From: JAIRNF01 sp031551125
GTDB lineage: Bacteria > Bacteroidota > Bacteroidia > Bacteroidales > UBA932
Assembly (NCBI GenBank): GCA_031551125.1
Contig: JAVBOB010000017.1
Coordinates: 1 to 49,230, forward strand
DNA: 49,230 bases
Direction: 5' to 3'
Shown here: positions 1-8,212 of the stretch, piece after piece
Numbering within the stretch: the first letter of the stretch is position 1
Layout: each line of letters starts with the position of its first letter
Translations under genes and position numbers: made by a program
Notes under the pieces: model-generated
The model's input: only the letters and a program-made list of their open reading frames with translations
What the model was told of the DNA's origin: nothing
Databases searched by the model: none

Positions 1-1109
1 TTACTCTGTCAGCTGTTTTTCTGTTGTCGTGTTTTATTGGAAGCGCACAGAATCAGCCCCAACGTAAAAGCTCGACTACATCAGCCTTAGCTACCATCGA
101 CCTTATAAGGTTTGTCCAAAAGGGAGAAAAATTGACCGAGGCCGACTGGGAAAAATTATTTTCCACTGACGGGTTTAAGTATTATTTTGAAAGAACGGCT
201 GCCAAAGGAGAAAAACAAATGATTAAGAACGCTATTATCCTATGCTTTGACAAAACCAAGCAAAGTGAACGCGACAGCCTTCTTGCGTTGCCGTTGGGAG
301 TCGTTGATTCGCGTGTTTATAATCTGATGGTGATACATAATTTCTACAAGTTGAGCACCCGTCTGGACGAGGTGGAAAAGTTTTTGAAAAATACTGATTT
401 TGAAAGTATGATGGATAAAGCGCAAGATGTCGTTAAAACATTTCTTCCGCCCGAAGCAGGTGAGGCAAACATCAAACCGTTTAGCCTGTACCTGATCGCA
501 ACGCTGGGGGAAGCAAAGGTAAGCGGATCGTTTGTATTTATGGATATGAACTATGCAAAAGACTTGTCTGAGAGTAATACCATAAATTTGTTGGCGCATG
601 AGTATCATCACAACTACAGGGGGATAGGATTGGCGAAAATGTTCGAGTCAAATCCTCCTGCACAAGATATTTTACTGGTGGCTTTAAACGAAATACACCG
701 CGAGGGTACCGCAGACCTTATTGATAAGCCGTCAAGCCCTATGGAGAAGATGGATTATCCGGAGAGCTTAATCAATGCGTATTTGCAGGACTTGGAAAAC
801 ACTCCCTCAACCTTGAAGCAAATTGATTTGATAACGCAAAATTTTCTTGAGAAACAAACTGATGAAACAAAAAAGGCTTATAACGAAATCGGCAGCATGA
901 TAAAGTTTGGAGGTCACAGCAACGGGTATTATATGGCAACGTTAATCAAAAATCAACTGGGCATAGAGCCTATAATTAAGACATATGCCGATATCCAGTC
1001 TTTTGTAAAACTATATAACGAAGCCGCAAAGAAAGCGGGAAACGAATATATTCTATCAGATATATTTATTAATCACGTTGATAGACTATTTAAAGGCGAA
1101 GGCAGGTAA
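1..1109 (+). CDS. Exported putative zinc metallopeptidase (DUF5700-like), 5' truncated by window edge
   Basis: The reading frame is open from the first bases of the window, so the true start lies upstream. The visible N-terminus is hydrophobic and ends in an LLSC lipobox-like stretch followed by GSAQ, so the protein is exported and perhaps a lipoprotein. The mature part has an HEYHH motif (HExxH zinc-binding type) near residue 192 of the visible protein. About 35 residues later comes REGTAD, which fits the ExxA(D) third ligand of gluzincin-type peptidases. The overall look matches the DUF5700 putative Zn-dependent protease family, recognised from memory. The substrate is unknown. A TTG at 24 could be picked as a start by gene finders, but the frame continues upstream of it through the signal sequence. 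Confidence 0.65.
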   Translation, partial: TLSAVFLLSCFIGSAQNQPQRKSSTTSALATIDLIRFVQKGEKLTEADWEKLFSTDGFKYYFERTAAKGEKQMIKNAIILCFDKTKQSERDSLLALPLGVVDSRVYNLMVIHNFYKLSTRLDEVEKFLKNTDFESMMDKAQDVVKTFLPPEAGEANIKPFSLYLIATLGEAKVSGSFVFMDMNYAKDLSESNTINLLAHEYHHNYRGIGLAKMFESNPPAQDILLVALNEIHREGTADLIDKPSSPMEKMDYPESLINAYLQDLENTPSTLKQIDLITQNFLEKQTDETKKAYNEIGSMIKFGGHSNGYYMATLIKNQLGIEPIIKTYADIQSFVKLYNEAAKKAGNEYILSDIFINHVDRLFKGEGR

Positions 1110-1115
1110 TCAAAT

Positions 1116-1373
1116 TTGACTGTAACTAAAATTCTCTCCGTTCGGCTAGCTGGAGCCTCGGCCGAACAGAGAAAAACCTATTCTCCCAAACCATTTATCC
1201 ATAAGAGAATCAGCAAAAAAACACCTCCGGAATTGATTGCCGAGAACTACTATATCCATGAATCGAAAGATACATTATTGCCAAATAAAACTTTCGTTGA
1301 TTTCAATGGACGTATATTCGTAGCAACAAGCAAAATGGAGAGAATAGTTGGCTATCTAAGGAACTTAAAGTGA
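1116..1373 (+). pseudogene. Small decayed or hypothetical ORF without a convincing start
   Basis: An 85-codon open frame with only a TTG start and no ATG near its 5' end. Its first 20 codons run through an imperfect stem-loop at 1132-1173. The C-terminal half (from about codon 35) has normal protein-like composition and may be the tail of a lost gene. I do not recognise a family. It sits 6 bases after the metallopeptidase gene. Confidence 0.25.
1132..1173. repeat. Imperfect stem-loop after the metallopeptidase gene
   Basis: TTCTCT-CC-GTTCGGC pairs with GCCGAAC-AGAGAA: 13 base pairs with a two-base bulge and a 14-base loop. No clear T-run follows on either strand, so it is a weak terminator candidate. 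It may instead be the end of a lost insertion. Confidence 0.4.
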
Positions 1374-1415
1374 ATACAACATCAAAAACTATAATCATGA
1401 ATAAAGATATACGAC

Positions 1416-2351
1416 ATGAAGTACCGTTTAAAAATAATTATTTTCACTCTAATGCTTGGGACTTTTTGCTCTCAAGCATTGGCTATTATACCCGATAGGA
1501 CTTATCGTTTGTATCCCGAAAGTTTAGGATTGATTTACAAAGACCTGAATGTAACAACCACTGACGGATTAAAAATCAAAACATGGTTTTTCCCCGCTCA
1601 AAATAAGCCTTCCGAAACAGCCTTGAATAGTGCATGGGCAAATTCGGTCAAGAAAACATACAGGCTTATTGATAACAACAAACGCCCTACTGTCATCATT
1701 TGTAATGGAGATGCGGGCAATATGTCTTACCAACAATTGATATTTGTTCAAGCCTTTACCAACAAAGGGTATAATGTGGTAACATTCGATTGGCGTGGAT
1801 TTGGAGAAAGCAGCGAATGGAAAATGAATGCCGATTACTTGGCTTATACTGAATTATTGACGGATTACGATGCCGTTATCAAGCAAGTGTTACAACAAAA
1901 CGAAGTAGATACCTCAAAGATGGCTGTTTTCGGATGGTCAACGGGCGCATACCTTTCTATGGCGGCATCCGCTAAATACGAAAATATAAAATGTTTCGTA
2001 GGCATCGGATTGATGACCTCTTTTGAAGAGGTTCTGCCTATTATAAACAACTTGCCTAAAAATAAAAACATCAATAGAAAAGTGATTGCTCCCGCCGATT
2101 ATCCTAAAAATTTGCAACCAATATATTTGGCTCCAACCTATAAAAAATCGACATTATTAATTGTCGGAGAGTTAGACGACCGTTCTCCTGCTTGGATGAG
2201 CGAAAAAATATACAAGGCGCTTCCGGGCAAAAAAGAGTTGTGGGTTATCAAAGGAGCGGGACACACTATCGGCAACGAAAGTCCCGGCAATTGGGATATG
2301 TTGAGTGAAAGAATCATCGCATTTTTAGATAAGAATTTGAAACACATGTAG
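1416..2351 (+). CDS. Exported alpha/beta hydrolase
   Basis: 311 residues. An N-terminal signal peptide (basic MKYRLK, then a hydrophobic segment ending near SQALA, residues 1-23) points to the periplasm. The fold signature is a nucleophile elbow GWSTG (GxSxG) near residue 173, an acidic residue in GELDDRSP near 255 and a histidine in GAGHTIG near 286, giving the expected Ser-Asp-His order. It resembles the Bacteroidota family of single-domain serine hydrolases annotated alpha/beta hydrolase. The substrate cannot be read from the sequence. The ATG at 1416 is preferred because the upstream ATG at 1397 is out of frame. The DUF4377 lipoprotein gene follows after 24 bases, so the two may be co-transcribed. 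Confidence 0.8.
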   Translation: MKYRLKIIIFTLMLGTFCSQALAIIPDRTYRLYPESLGLIYKDLNVTTTDGLKIKTWFFPAQNKPSETALNSAWANSVKKTYRLIDNNKRPTVIICNGDAGNMSYQQLIFVQAFTNKGYNVVTFDWRGFGESSEWKMNADYLAYTELLTDYDAVIKQVLQQNEVDTSKMAVFGWSTGAYLSMAASAKYENIKCFVGIGLMTSFEEVLPIINNLPKNKNINRKVIAPADYPKNLQPIYLAPTYKKSTLLIVGELDDRSPAWMSEKIYKALPGKKELWVIKGAGHTIGNESPGNWDMLSERIIAFLDKNLKHM

Positions 2352-2375
2352 TATAAAAACAAAAAAGTACATACG

Positions 2376-2750
2376 ATGAAAACAAGATTAAACTTTTGCT
2401 TTATAGCAATAATTCTAAGTCTTTTTGCACTAACCGCCTGTGATAAAGATGAAAGCAAAGATAGGCGTGAGATTATCCAAATGACTATTGCTTCAGAAAT
2501 GGGCAAAGGGCTCGGAAATATGGATGGCTATGATGAAAATGCAGATTGCATTTTTGCTAAAGAAGGTGATAACGAAGAATGGATAAAACTTTCACCTCTT
2601 TCGATTACAGGCTTTCGTTATGAAGAAGGCTATGAATATAGCCTTAAAGTCGATAAAATCTATTTGGGCAATCCACCACAAGACGCTTCTTCAATCAGAT
2701 ATGAATTAATTGAAATCTTATCGAAGATAAAAACAAATAGCAGTATGTAA
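2376..2750 (+). CDS. DUF4377-type lipoprotein
   Basis: 124 residues. The N-terminus has a basic start, a hydrophobic core and the lipobox LTAC (cysteine at about residue 22), so a small lipoprotein. The mature part contains ITGFRYEEGYEYSLKV and later PPQDASSIRYELIEILSK, both typical of DUF4377 domains often found beside META domains in Bacteroidota lipoproteins. Function is unknown. The gene ends 6 bases before the MutS-like gene, which suggests one transcript. Confidence 0.7.
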   Translation: MKTRLNFCFIAIILSLFALTACDKDESKDRREIIQMTIASEMGKGLGNMDGYDENADCIFAKEGDNEEWIKLSPLSITGFRYEEGYEYSLKVDKIYLGNPPQDASSIRYELIEILSKIKTNSSM

Positions 2751-2756
2751 TAAAAG

Positions 2757-4547
2757 ATGGGAAGATACTATCGGGAGAAAATTCAGGAAGTAGAAACCTT
2801 AGTCACTAAGCTACAAAAAGAAAGTGTAAGGTATTCTTGGATTCGTGCAATTATAGTTTTAGCAGGCATTTTAGCGATATGGATTGGTATTTTATCATTC
2901 GTTGCAGGAATGCTTGTCGGAGGTATATTGCTGATAGTTTTCTTTGTGCTGATTCATCTCCACAATAAGGTCGAATCGGAAATTGTGAGGCTGAAAAATC
3001 TCATTGCGGTTTATGAAAACGAATTGTCAATCCGTGAAAAGAATCTGTTCGGGACAGGAATTGAATACGCCGATGATACGCATAATTATGCCGCCGACTT
3101 GGATGTATTTGGTTCGCATTCGTTGTTCGCTTACCTCAACAGAACAGTAACAAAAGAGGGAAAAGATACACTGGCAGCTTTTTTACTGAAACGCACCACT
3201 GCCAGCGATATAGAAGAACGGCAACAATTGTCGATAGAACTCAGCGAAAAACAAACATTCAAAGAACGCTTCCTATCAACGGTTTTTCTCTCTAAATCCA
3301 CAGATGAAGAATCAAGGAAAATTTATGATTTCATAGACGGTTTCGTTTCTTTCTTCCAATCGAAACATTGGCTGCTTATTCTTAGTTATGCACTGCCAAT
3401 TTGTTTTACTGCTTCGATTGGATTGAGCTTTTTGAATGTCGCATGGAGCGGCATTGCCATTGGCATATTCATTCTCAATTGCTTTATCACATCGGCGTAT
3501 AATAGTAGAATCGGTAAAATTCATTCCTATATAGGGAATAAGGGACATCTATTTTTGAAATATTCCCGATTGATGAACTTTATCAAAGCCGAATTATTTA
3601 CCCATCCTAAACTCGATGATATTCGCAACGATTTGATTTACCAACATCAATTTGACCGAAAACTACAAAGAATCGCTTTCTTAACAAGAATGCTCGACTG
3701 CCGCGACAGCTCTATCGTTTGGTTTTTCTTAAACGGTATTTCCTTGTGGGATATTCATTGTGCTTTTGCTATTGAAAAATGGTTTATCCGTAACCGGACG
3801 GAGTTAGCTCCCTGCTTACAGGAAATAGGAAAGATGGATGCTTACCTTACGCTTGGTATCTTTCGCTTTAATCATCCCACATGGGTTTTCCCGACGATTG
3901 TTCCCGGATATTTCTGCATTGAGGCTGTGCAAATGGCACATCCGCTTATTCCTGAACAGACGCGGGTAAGTAATAATTTCAACATGAATCCGAATGACAA
4001 AATCGGAATTATTACAGGGTCAAACATGTCGGGCAAAAGCACTTTTCTACGGACGCTCGGCGTAAATATGGTGCTGGCGTATGCCGGAATGCCCGTTTGC
4101 GCCGATTCGTTTTCGGTTTCCCTTGCCGATATTCAAACCTATATGCGTACACGCGATTCGTTAAGTGAAAACACCTCTTCGTTCCGTGCGGAATTGCTGC
4201 GCTTGAAAAAAATCATTGACGAAATAGAACGGAATCCGAATTGTTTCCTGTTGTTGGACGAACTGTTGAAAGGAACCAACTCGACCGATAAATATCTTGG
4301 AAGCGTAGCTATTGTGAAGCATTTCCTTGACCGCAATACGGCAGGATTGGTAGCTACACATGATTTGGCATTGACCGAATTGCAACAGCAATATCCCGGA
4401 AGCATCAGCAACTATCATTTCGATATTACGGTCGATGGCGAAGAACTGTTCTTTGATTACAAGCTATGCGAAGGAGTCTGTAAGACATTCAATGCGCAAC
4501 TTCTTTTGAAAAAAATAGGAATAGAGATATATAAAGGACAGAAGTAA
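2757..4547 (+). CDS. MutS-family ATPase with N-terminal membrane segments
   Basis: 596 residues. The C-terminal third is a MutS domain V ATPase: Walker A GSNMSGKST near residue 422, the MutS-typical DSLSENTSSF segment near 467, Walker B LLLDELLKGT near 498, and a late ATHD motif. The mismatch-recognition and connector domains of true MutS are absent. Instead there are hydrophobic pairs at roughly 28-65 and 205-245 that look membrane-spanning. Such proteins are common in Bacteroidota as MutS-related proteins of unknown role, and mismatch repair should not be assumed. A short AT-rich gap follows before the mobile-element genes. Confidence 0.8.
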   Translation: MGRYYREKIQEVETLVTKLQKESVRYSWIRAIIVLAGILAIWIGILSFVAGMLVGGILLIVFFVLIHLHNKVESEIVRLKNLIAVYENELSIREKNLFGTGIEYADDTHNYAADLDVFGSHSLFAYLNRTVTKEGKDTLAAFLLKRTTASDIEERQQLSIELSEKQTFKERFLSTVFLSKSTDEESRKIYDFIDGFVSFFQSKHWLLILSYALPICFTASIGLSFLNVAWSGIAIGIFILNCFITSAYNSRIGKIHSYIGNKGHLFLKYSRLMNFIKAELFTHPKLDDIRNDLIYQHQFDRKLQRIAFLTRMLDCRDSSIVWFFLNGISLWDIHCAFAIEKWFIRNRTELAPCLQEIGKMDAYLTLGIFRFNHPTWVFPTIVPGYFCIEAVQMAHPLIPEQTRVSNNFNMNPNDKIGIITGSNMSGKSTFLRTLGVNMVLAYAGMPVCADSFSVSLADIQTYMRTRDSLSENTSSFRAELLRLKKIIDEIERNPNCFLLLDELLKGTNSTDKYLGSVAIVKHFLDRNTAGLVATHDLALTELQQQYPGSISNYHFDITVDGEELFFDYKLCEGVCKTFNAQLLLKKIGIEIYKGQK

Positions 4548-4595
4548 TCTAATTGAAATATAGTTATGTAAGTATTGTTGAACTCAAATTTTATA

Positions 4596-4613
4596 GAAAA
4601 TGGCAAAGTAAAC
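4596..4613. repeat. Possible left end of the integrated element
   Basis: GAAAATGGCAAAGTAAAC here is an approximate inverted copy of GTTACTTTGCATTTTTC near 14820. The TTACTTTGC core is shared in opposite orientation. The two copies flank the rteC-to-integrase block, so they could be integrase-binding or junction sequences. This is weak evidence, because junctions cannot be proved without an empty site. Confidence 0.2.
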
Positions 4614-4683
4614 AAATATTATTGAAATCATTCAGCATAAAACAGGACTTCGGTCTGACTATTAATATTCACCTTAAAAATTT

Positions 4684-5344
4684 ATGCGTATGAATGAATT
4701 AACAAGTTCGAGGTTTTTCAGCCTGTTGGCTGAACCCTCACAAGAAGTAAGCAACGAAGAAATGTACATCGCCTATGAGCAGTTTACCGCACAGACAGAA
4801 GCCGTAAGCAATTCCAACGATTACGCGGGTATTTTTCGGACGCTAAATGTCTCTCGTATTGAGATGGCACACTTACAAACTGTATTTCAGTACGAGCAGG
4901 AAAAAAAATGCCCTAAAAAAAGCGTATATCTGCAAAACATTATTTTTTCTTGACGGCGAACTCGAACTGCTACGCCTGAAAATCCAACATCCCGAACAGT
5001 TTCCAAAAACTACTCCACAAGTATTTGAATCTCCTCTTTGTATCATTCCCAAATTTCCCAATCTGGGTATTATGGGAATGACGGAAATACTCGTATCACT
5101 CCATTTATTAGGTGGCTTGGATGATGACATGGGGAAAAAACCTTCTAAAACAGCACTCGCTAACGTATTTGAACAGGCATTTGGTTTTAGTTTCAATGGC
5201 ATTTACGACCGTCAGGGCGAACTGTTCAAACGGAAGCCTTACAACTTGACAAAAACGCTTGATGCCCTGAAAGCCGTTCTGACGAAAGAGTATAAAAAAC
5301 GTAAGGCAGAAAACGACAGGAATAACAAAGATGAAAAAAGATGA
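4684..5344 (+). pseudogene. rteC-like regulator, frameshifted in a poly-A tract
   Basis: Two overlapping frames together encode one RteC-like protein of about 219 residues. The first frame (4684-4953) gives the N-terminus through QYEQEKK. The second gives ALKKAY, FFLDGELELLRLK, and a C-terminal part with ELFKRKPYNLTKTLDALK, all typical of RteC family proteins. The switch lies in an A8 run at 4901-4908, and dropping one A restores a single frame. RteC in CTnDOT-type elements controls excision and transfer functions. Alternatives to a dead gene are a sequencing error or transcriptional slippage on A8. It heads the mobilisation block and is followed by a terminator. Confidence 0.6.
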
Positions 5345-5383
5345 TTTTGTAATCCATTAAATAGTAGATTTATACAACCGCAC

Positions 5384-5420
5384 GATAGAGGGGTCAATAC
5401 AAGACTCCTCTATTTTTATT
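5384..5420 (+). terminator. Terminator after the rteC-like gene
   Basis: ATAGAGGGGTC pairs with GACTCCTCTAT (one G-T pair), followed by TTTTTATT. It lies 40 bases after the rteC-like stop codon. Confidence 0.7.
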
Positions 5421-5492
5421 GCTTCGGTCTGCCGAATTTTGCTTCGTCAATGCATTGAGAAAATTAGTATTAATCTCAAAAAACGAAGCAAA

Positions 5493-5858
5493 ATGTACAT
5501 CAATAACGATGATTTTGAAAAATGGATGGAACGGCTATCCAAGAAATTAAGCGAAATAGGCAAAGACCTGAAATCGCTTGTCAACACCAACGAAGTTTTC
5601 GACAAGGACGAAAAACTGTTGGATAATCAGGACTTGTGTTTCATGCTTAGATGCAGCAAACGCACACTCCAACGACACCGGAGCAACGGCGTTTTACCCT
5701 TCTTACGATACGGGCAGAAAATCTATTACCGAGCGGACGATGTTCGTTCATTTGTTCGGGAACATTGTGATTATCGGACTATCCAGAAGTTTGAAAAGGA
5801 TAATCCACCCGAAGAGCAAACCGATGCAAATGGTAACGACGAGCATTCGCCCGATTAA
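5493..5858 (+). CDS. Helix-turn-helix (excisionase/MerR-like) protein of the element
   Basis: 121 residues from the ATG at 5493. The open frame extends 18 codons upstream, but MYINNDDFEKWM at 5493 looks like the natural N-terminus. The central region LLDNQDLCFMLRCSKRTLQR, then GVLPFLRYGQKIYYRADDV, is a winged HTH_17-type DNA-binding domain as in excisionases. The N-terminal 40 residues look like a coiled coil, and the tail is acidic. In Bacteroides mobilisable elements such genes sit between rteC and mob genes, as here. The role is probably control of excision or transfer. Two further genes of this type lie at 7934 and 8517. Confidence 0.75.
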   Translation: MYINNDDFEKWMERLSKKLSEIGKDLKSLVNTNEVFDKDEKLLDNQDLCFMLRCSKRTLQRHRSNGVLPFLRYGQKIYYRADDVRSFVREHCDYRTIQKFEKDNPPEEQTDANGNDEHSPD

Positions 5859-5916
5859 GCGCAAACTGTCATTGCAACCGCCCCCTTTCTGCGAACCGTC
5901 AAAGTCGCAGAATTTA

Positions 5917-6000
5917 GCAAGAGGGAACTGGACAAGTCCTGTTCTTCCCTCTTGCCCTGCGGGGCAAAGCCTTCGGCTTTAGTGCTTTATTCTAAAGCAC
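5917..6000. other. Four consecutive hairpins: candidate origin of transfer (oriT)
   Basis: Four adjacent stem-loops fill this stretch. GCAAGAGGGAA pairs with TTCCCTCTTGC (5917-5955) and encloses GGAC-AA-GTCC. Then come GCCC-TGCG-GGGC (5954-5965), AAAGCC-TTC-GGCTTT (5966-5980) and GTGCTTTA-TTC-TAAAGCAC (5982-6000). The cluster lies just upstream of the mobilisation genes, where oriT usually sits. One hairpin could also terminate the HTH gene. The nick site cannot be identified by eye. Confidence 0.4.
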
Positions 6001-6023
6001 AGTTATAACACTTGCTGTAACTT

Positions 6024-6040
6024 GAATTGATATACAATTC
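6024..6040. promoter_or_regulatory. Inverted repeat upstream of btgA
   Basis: GAATTG-ATATA-CAATTC, a perfect 6+6 inverted repeat 48 bases upstream of the btgA start. It is a plausible binding site for BtgA or an HTH protein. Confidence 0.35.
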
Positions 6041-6068
6041 TATTTAAGCGAGTTAAGTGTATAAATAG

Positions 6069-6092
6069 TCATAAAATAGTTATAACTATGAC
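6069..6092. promoter_or_regulatory. Nested palindrome overlapping the btgA start codon
   Basis: TAGTTATAACTA (6077-6088) is a perfect 12-bp palindrome ending on the A of the ATG. It lies inside an outer GTCATA/TATGAC pair (6069-6074, 6087-6092). This position fits an autoregulatory operator or a translation-blocking structure. Confidence 0.4.
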
Positions 6093-6672
6093 AAAACAGA
6101 ATCGAAATATCATATTCAAGACCATTGCGATAGATGAGCAAACCAATCGTTTGGTAGAAAAAATCTGCAAACGCTATTCGCTGAAAAAGAGTGAAGTTGT
6201 AAAACTGGCTTTTGGATATATCGACAAGGCAAATATCAATCCTGCCGATGCCCCCGAATCGGTAAAAGCAGAACTTTCCAAAATCAACAAACGGCAGGAT
6301 GATATTATCCGCTTCATTAAACACTATGAGGAAAAGGAACTTAATCCGATGATACGGGCAACCAATTCAATCGCCGTCCGCTTCGATGGAATAGTAAAGG
6401 CTTTGGAAACACTTGTCCTCTCACAATTGGAAAAGAATAATGAGAAATACAATACCCTACTGCAAAGGTTAAGCGACAAATTTACCGAACATGCCGATGT
6501 GATAAACGGTCAGGGTAAGCAAATCGGCACGTTACAACAGGTACAGAAAAGAGATAACGCAAAATTATTGAAATTGCTTAGCCTTTATGCAGAGTTGGCA
6601 GCTTGCGGGGTAATGGACGGCAAGCGTAAAGAGAACCTGAAAGCCGAAATAACGAACCTGATAAACGAATAG
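6088..6672 (+). CDS. btgA: BfmA/BtgA-family mobilisation accessory protein
   Basis: 194 residues. The N-terminus (FKTIAIDEQTNRLVEKICKR, then SLKKSEVVKLAFGYI) resembles a ribbon-helix-helix DNA-binding domain. It is followed by a long helical region rich in Glu, Lys and Leu. This layout matches the BtgA/BfmA accessory proteins of Bacteroides mobilisable plasmids and transposons, which bind oriT and help the relaxase. The relaxase gene starts 5 bases after the stop, so the two form an operon. A palindrome overlaps the start codon. Confidence 0.75.
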   Translation: MTKQNRNIIFKTIAIDEQTNRLVEKICKRYSLKKSEVVKLAFGYIDKANINPADAPESVKAELSKINKRQDDIIRFIKHYEEKELNPMIRATNSIAVRFDGIVKALETLVLSQLEKNNEKYNTLLQRLSDKFTEHADVINGQGKQIGTLQQVQKRDNAKLLKLLSLYAELAACGVMDGKRKENLKAEITNLINE

Positions 6673-6677
6673 CAAGC

Positions 6678-7661
6678 ATGAATATAGATTTCCCTCCACC
6701 ATCCAACGGCACATATAACAATGCAGGCAGCAGCCGACAGTTGGCAAATTATTGCGAGCATGAAGATATGCAACGGATGGAGCAGGGAATCTATACCGAA
6801 GGTTTTTTCAATCTCAATCAGGATAATTTATACAAATCCCAAGTTGTAAAGGACATCGACGGGAATATCGGGCAACTCTTAAAAACCGATGCCAAGTTCT
6901 ACGCCGTCCACGTCAGCCCGTCGGAAAAGGAATTGCAAGCAATGGGAAATACGGAACAGGAGCAAGCTGAAGCCATGAAGCGGTATATCCGTGAAGTGTT
7001 CATTCCCGAATACGCCAAGAATTTCAACAAAGGACTATCAGCCGAAGATATCAAGTTTTACGGCAAAATCCATTTCAACCGTGACCGTTCCGACAACCGC
7101 CTGAACATGCACTGCCATTTGATTGTAAGCCGAAAAGACCAATCGAACAAAATTAAGATAAGTCCACTAACCAACCACCGCAACACAAAAAAAGGCGTTA
7201 TTACAGGCGGTTTTGACCGCACAGTCTTATTTGAAAATGTGGAAAAAGGTTTTGATAAGTTATTCGACTATCATCGGCAGTTAGCAGAAACGTTCGAGTA
7301 CTGCAACACCATGAAGAACGGCACTGTCACGAACAAACTACGGATGCAGGAACGGGAGCTAACAACCCTAAACGAAGATTTTACTGGCGAAAAGAAAAAA
7401 ATTGTAGATGTACAAACAGATGAAAATGTAAAAGCGCAAACAAATAAAAATTTAAAAACGATTTCAGATACTTCAACACAACAGCAAATCAGTACGACAG
7501 TAAATCAATCAACCAATAATTCAGTAGGTCAATCAAACGATGGAAATAGTTTGTCTTCCTTATTCTCTATACTTCCATCGGTAACAGATATCAATCCGAC
7601 TGATGAACAACCATCACTAAAACCCAAGAAAAAGAAGAAACGAAGACCAAGATTAAGTTGA
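6678..7661 (+). CDS. btgB: Relaxase-like mobilisation protein (BtgB/DUF5712 type)
   Basis: 327 residues. The core contains FNRDRSDNRLNMHCHLIVSR near residues 133-152, whose MHCH is an HxH metal-binding motif as in rolling-circle and mob relaxases. Upstream are YCEHEDM and a FYAVHVSPSEKE strand-helix unit. The family (DUF5712, relaxase BtgB/BmgB) nicks oriT and leads plasmid or transposon DNA into a recipient using a helper conjugation system. The last 100 residues are low-complexity, rich in Thr, Asn and Gln, ending in a basic tail (KPKKKKKRRPRLS). No type IV secretion genes are visible, so the element is mobilisable rather than self-transmissible as far as seen. Confidence 0.75.
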   Translation: MNIDFPPPSNGTYNNAGSSRQLANYCEHEDMQRMEQGIYTEGFFNLNQDNLYKSQVVKDIDGNIGQLLKTDAKFYAVHVSPSEKELQAMGNTEQEQAEAMKRYIREVFIPEYAKNFNKGLSAEDIKFYGKIHFNRDRSDNRLNMHCHLIVSRKDQSNKIKISPLTNHRNTKKGVITGGFDRTVLFENVEKGFDKLFDYHRQLAETFEYCNTMKNGTVTNKLRMQERELTTLNEDFTGEKKKIVDVQTDENVKAQTNKNLKTISDTSTQQQISTTVNQSTNNSVGQSNDGNSLSSLFSILPSVTDINPTDEQPSLKPKKKKKRRPRLS

Positions 7662-7687
7662 TAAAATATTAGATTTATATTGTTCCT

Positions 7688-7787
7688 GAAGTTATTTCCC
7701 ATGCTTTTCCGGTTATTTCCCGTTCATGGCTTCCCAGCCGTTTGGAGAGGCGGAAGCCGGGAATAACCGGAGCATGAGAATAACTTC
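7688..7787. repeat. Large imperfect palindrome after the relaxase gene
   Basis: GAAGTTATT...CATGCT...CCGGTTATT...GGCTTCC pairs with GGAAGCC-GGG-AATAACCGG-AGCATG...AATAACTTC, giving a roughly 100-base hairpin with small bulges. The GTTATTTCCC unit occurs twice in the left arm. It could be a transfer-related site, an RNA structure or a terminator, although no T-run follows. Confidence 0.5.
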
Positions 7788-7933
7788 CGTCAATTTAACG
7801 TCGGCGTGAAAGCCGCTTGCAGCCAACGACTACCAGTGCCTACACGATTTCCGAAACCGTTTGATATTCTGCTTTCCTTTGCAGCGAATCATTGCAATGA
7901 GGATAGTTATTAATCAATTAAAATTCGCTTTAT

Positions 7934-8212
7934 ATGGAAATTGTAGCAATAGAAGTCAGAGCCTTCGAGCAACTGAAACGGCGTTTCGAAGATTTTACCC
8001 GACAGGTGAAATCCCTTTGCGGGAACGGTCGGAACACCGATAAATGGATGAACAACGCAGAAGTCTGCGGACTTCTGCAAATCTCTCAACGGACATTGCA
8101 ATCGTACAGGGACGACGGAACATTACCGTATTCCCAAATCGGACGAAAATGTTATTACAGGACTTCCGACGTAGAATTATTGTTGAACCAATCAAAAAAC
8201 GAATCCCGATGA
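7934..8212 (+). CDS. Small HTH excisionase-like protein
   Basis: 92 residues. WMNNAEVCGLLQISQRTLQS followed by DDGTLPYSQIGRKCYYR is an HTH_17-type winged helix, as in excisionases. The N-terminal helix resembles those of the 5493 and 8517 proteins, so the three are paralogous. The stop codon overlaps the next start (ATGA at 8209-8212), indicating translational coupling to the DUF3876 gene. It probably takes part in excision or regulation of the element. Confidence 0.75.
   Translation: MEIVAIEVRAFEQLKRRFEDFTRQVKSLCGNGRNTDKWMNNAEVCGLLQISQRTLQSYRDDGTLPYSQIGRKCYYRTSDVELLLNQSKNESR

Noticed and set aside
240..611. Minus-strand open frame opposite the metallopeptidase gene
   Set aside because: It lies wholly within a convincing coding frame with a HExxH motif and has no start signal or family likeness.
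7861..8043. 60-codon frame before the HTH gene at 7934
   Set aside because: Overlaps the real HTH gene in another frame and has no domain signal.
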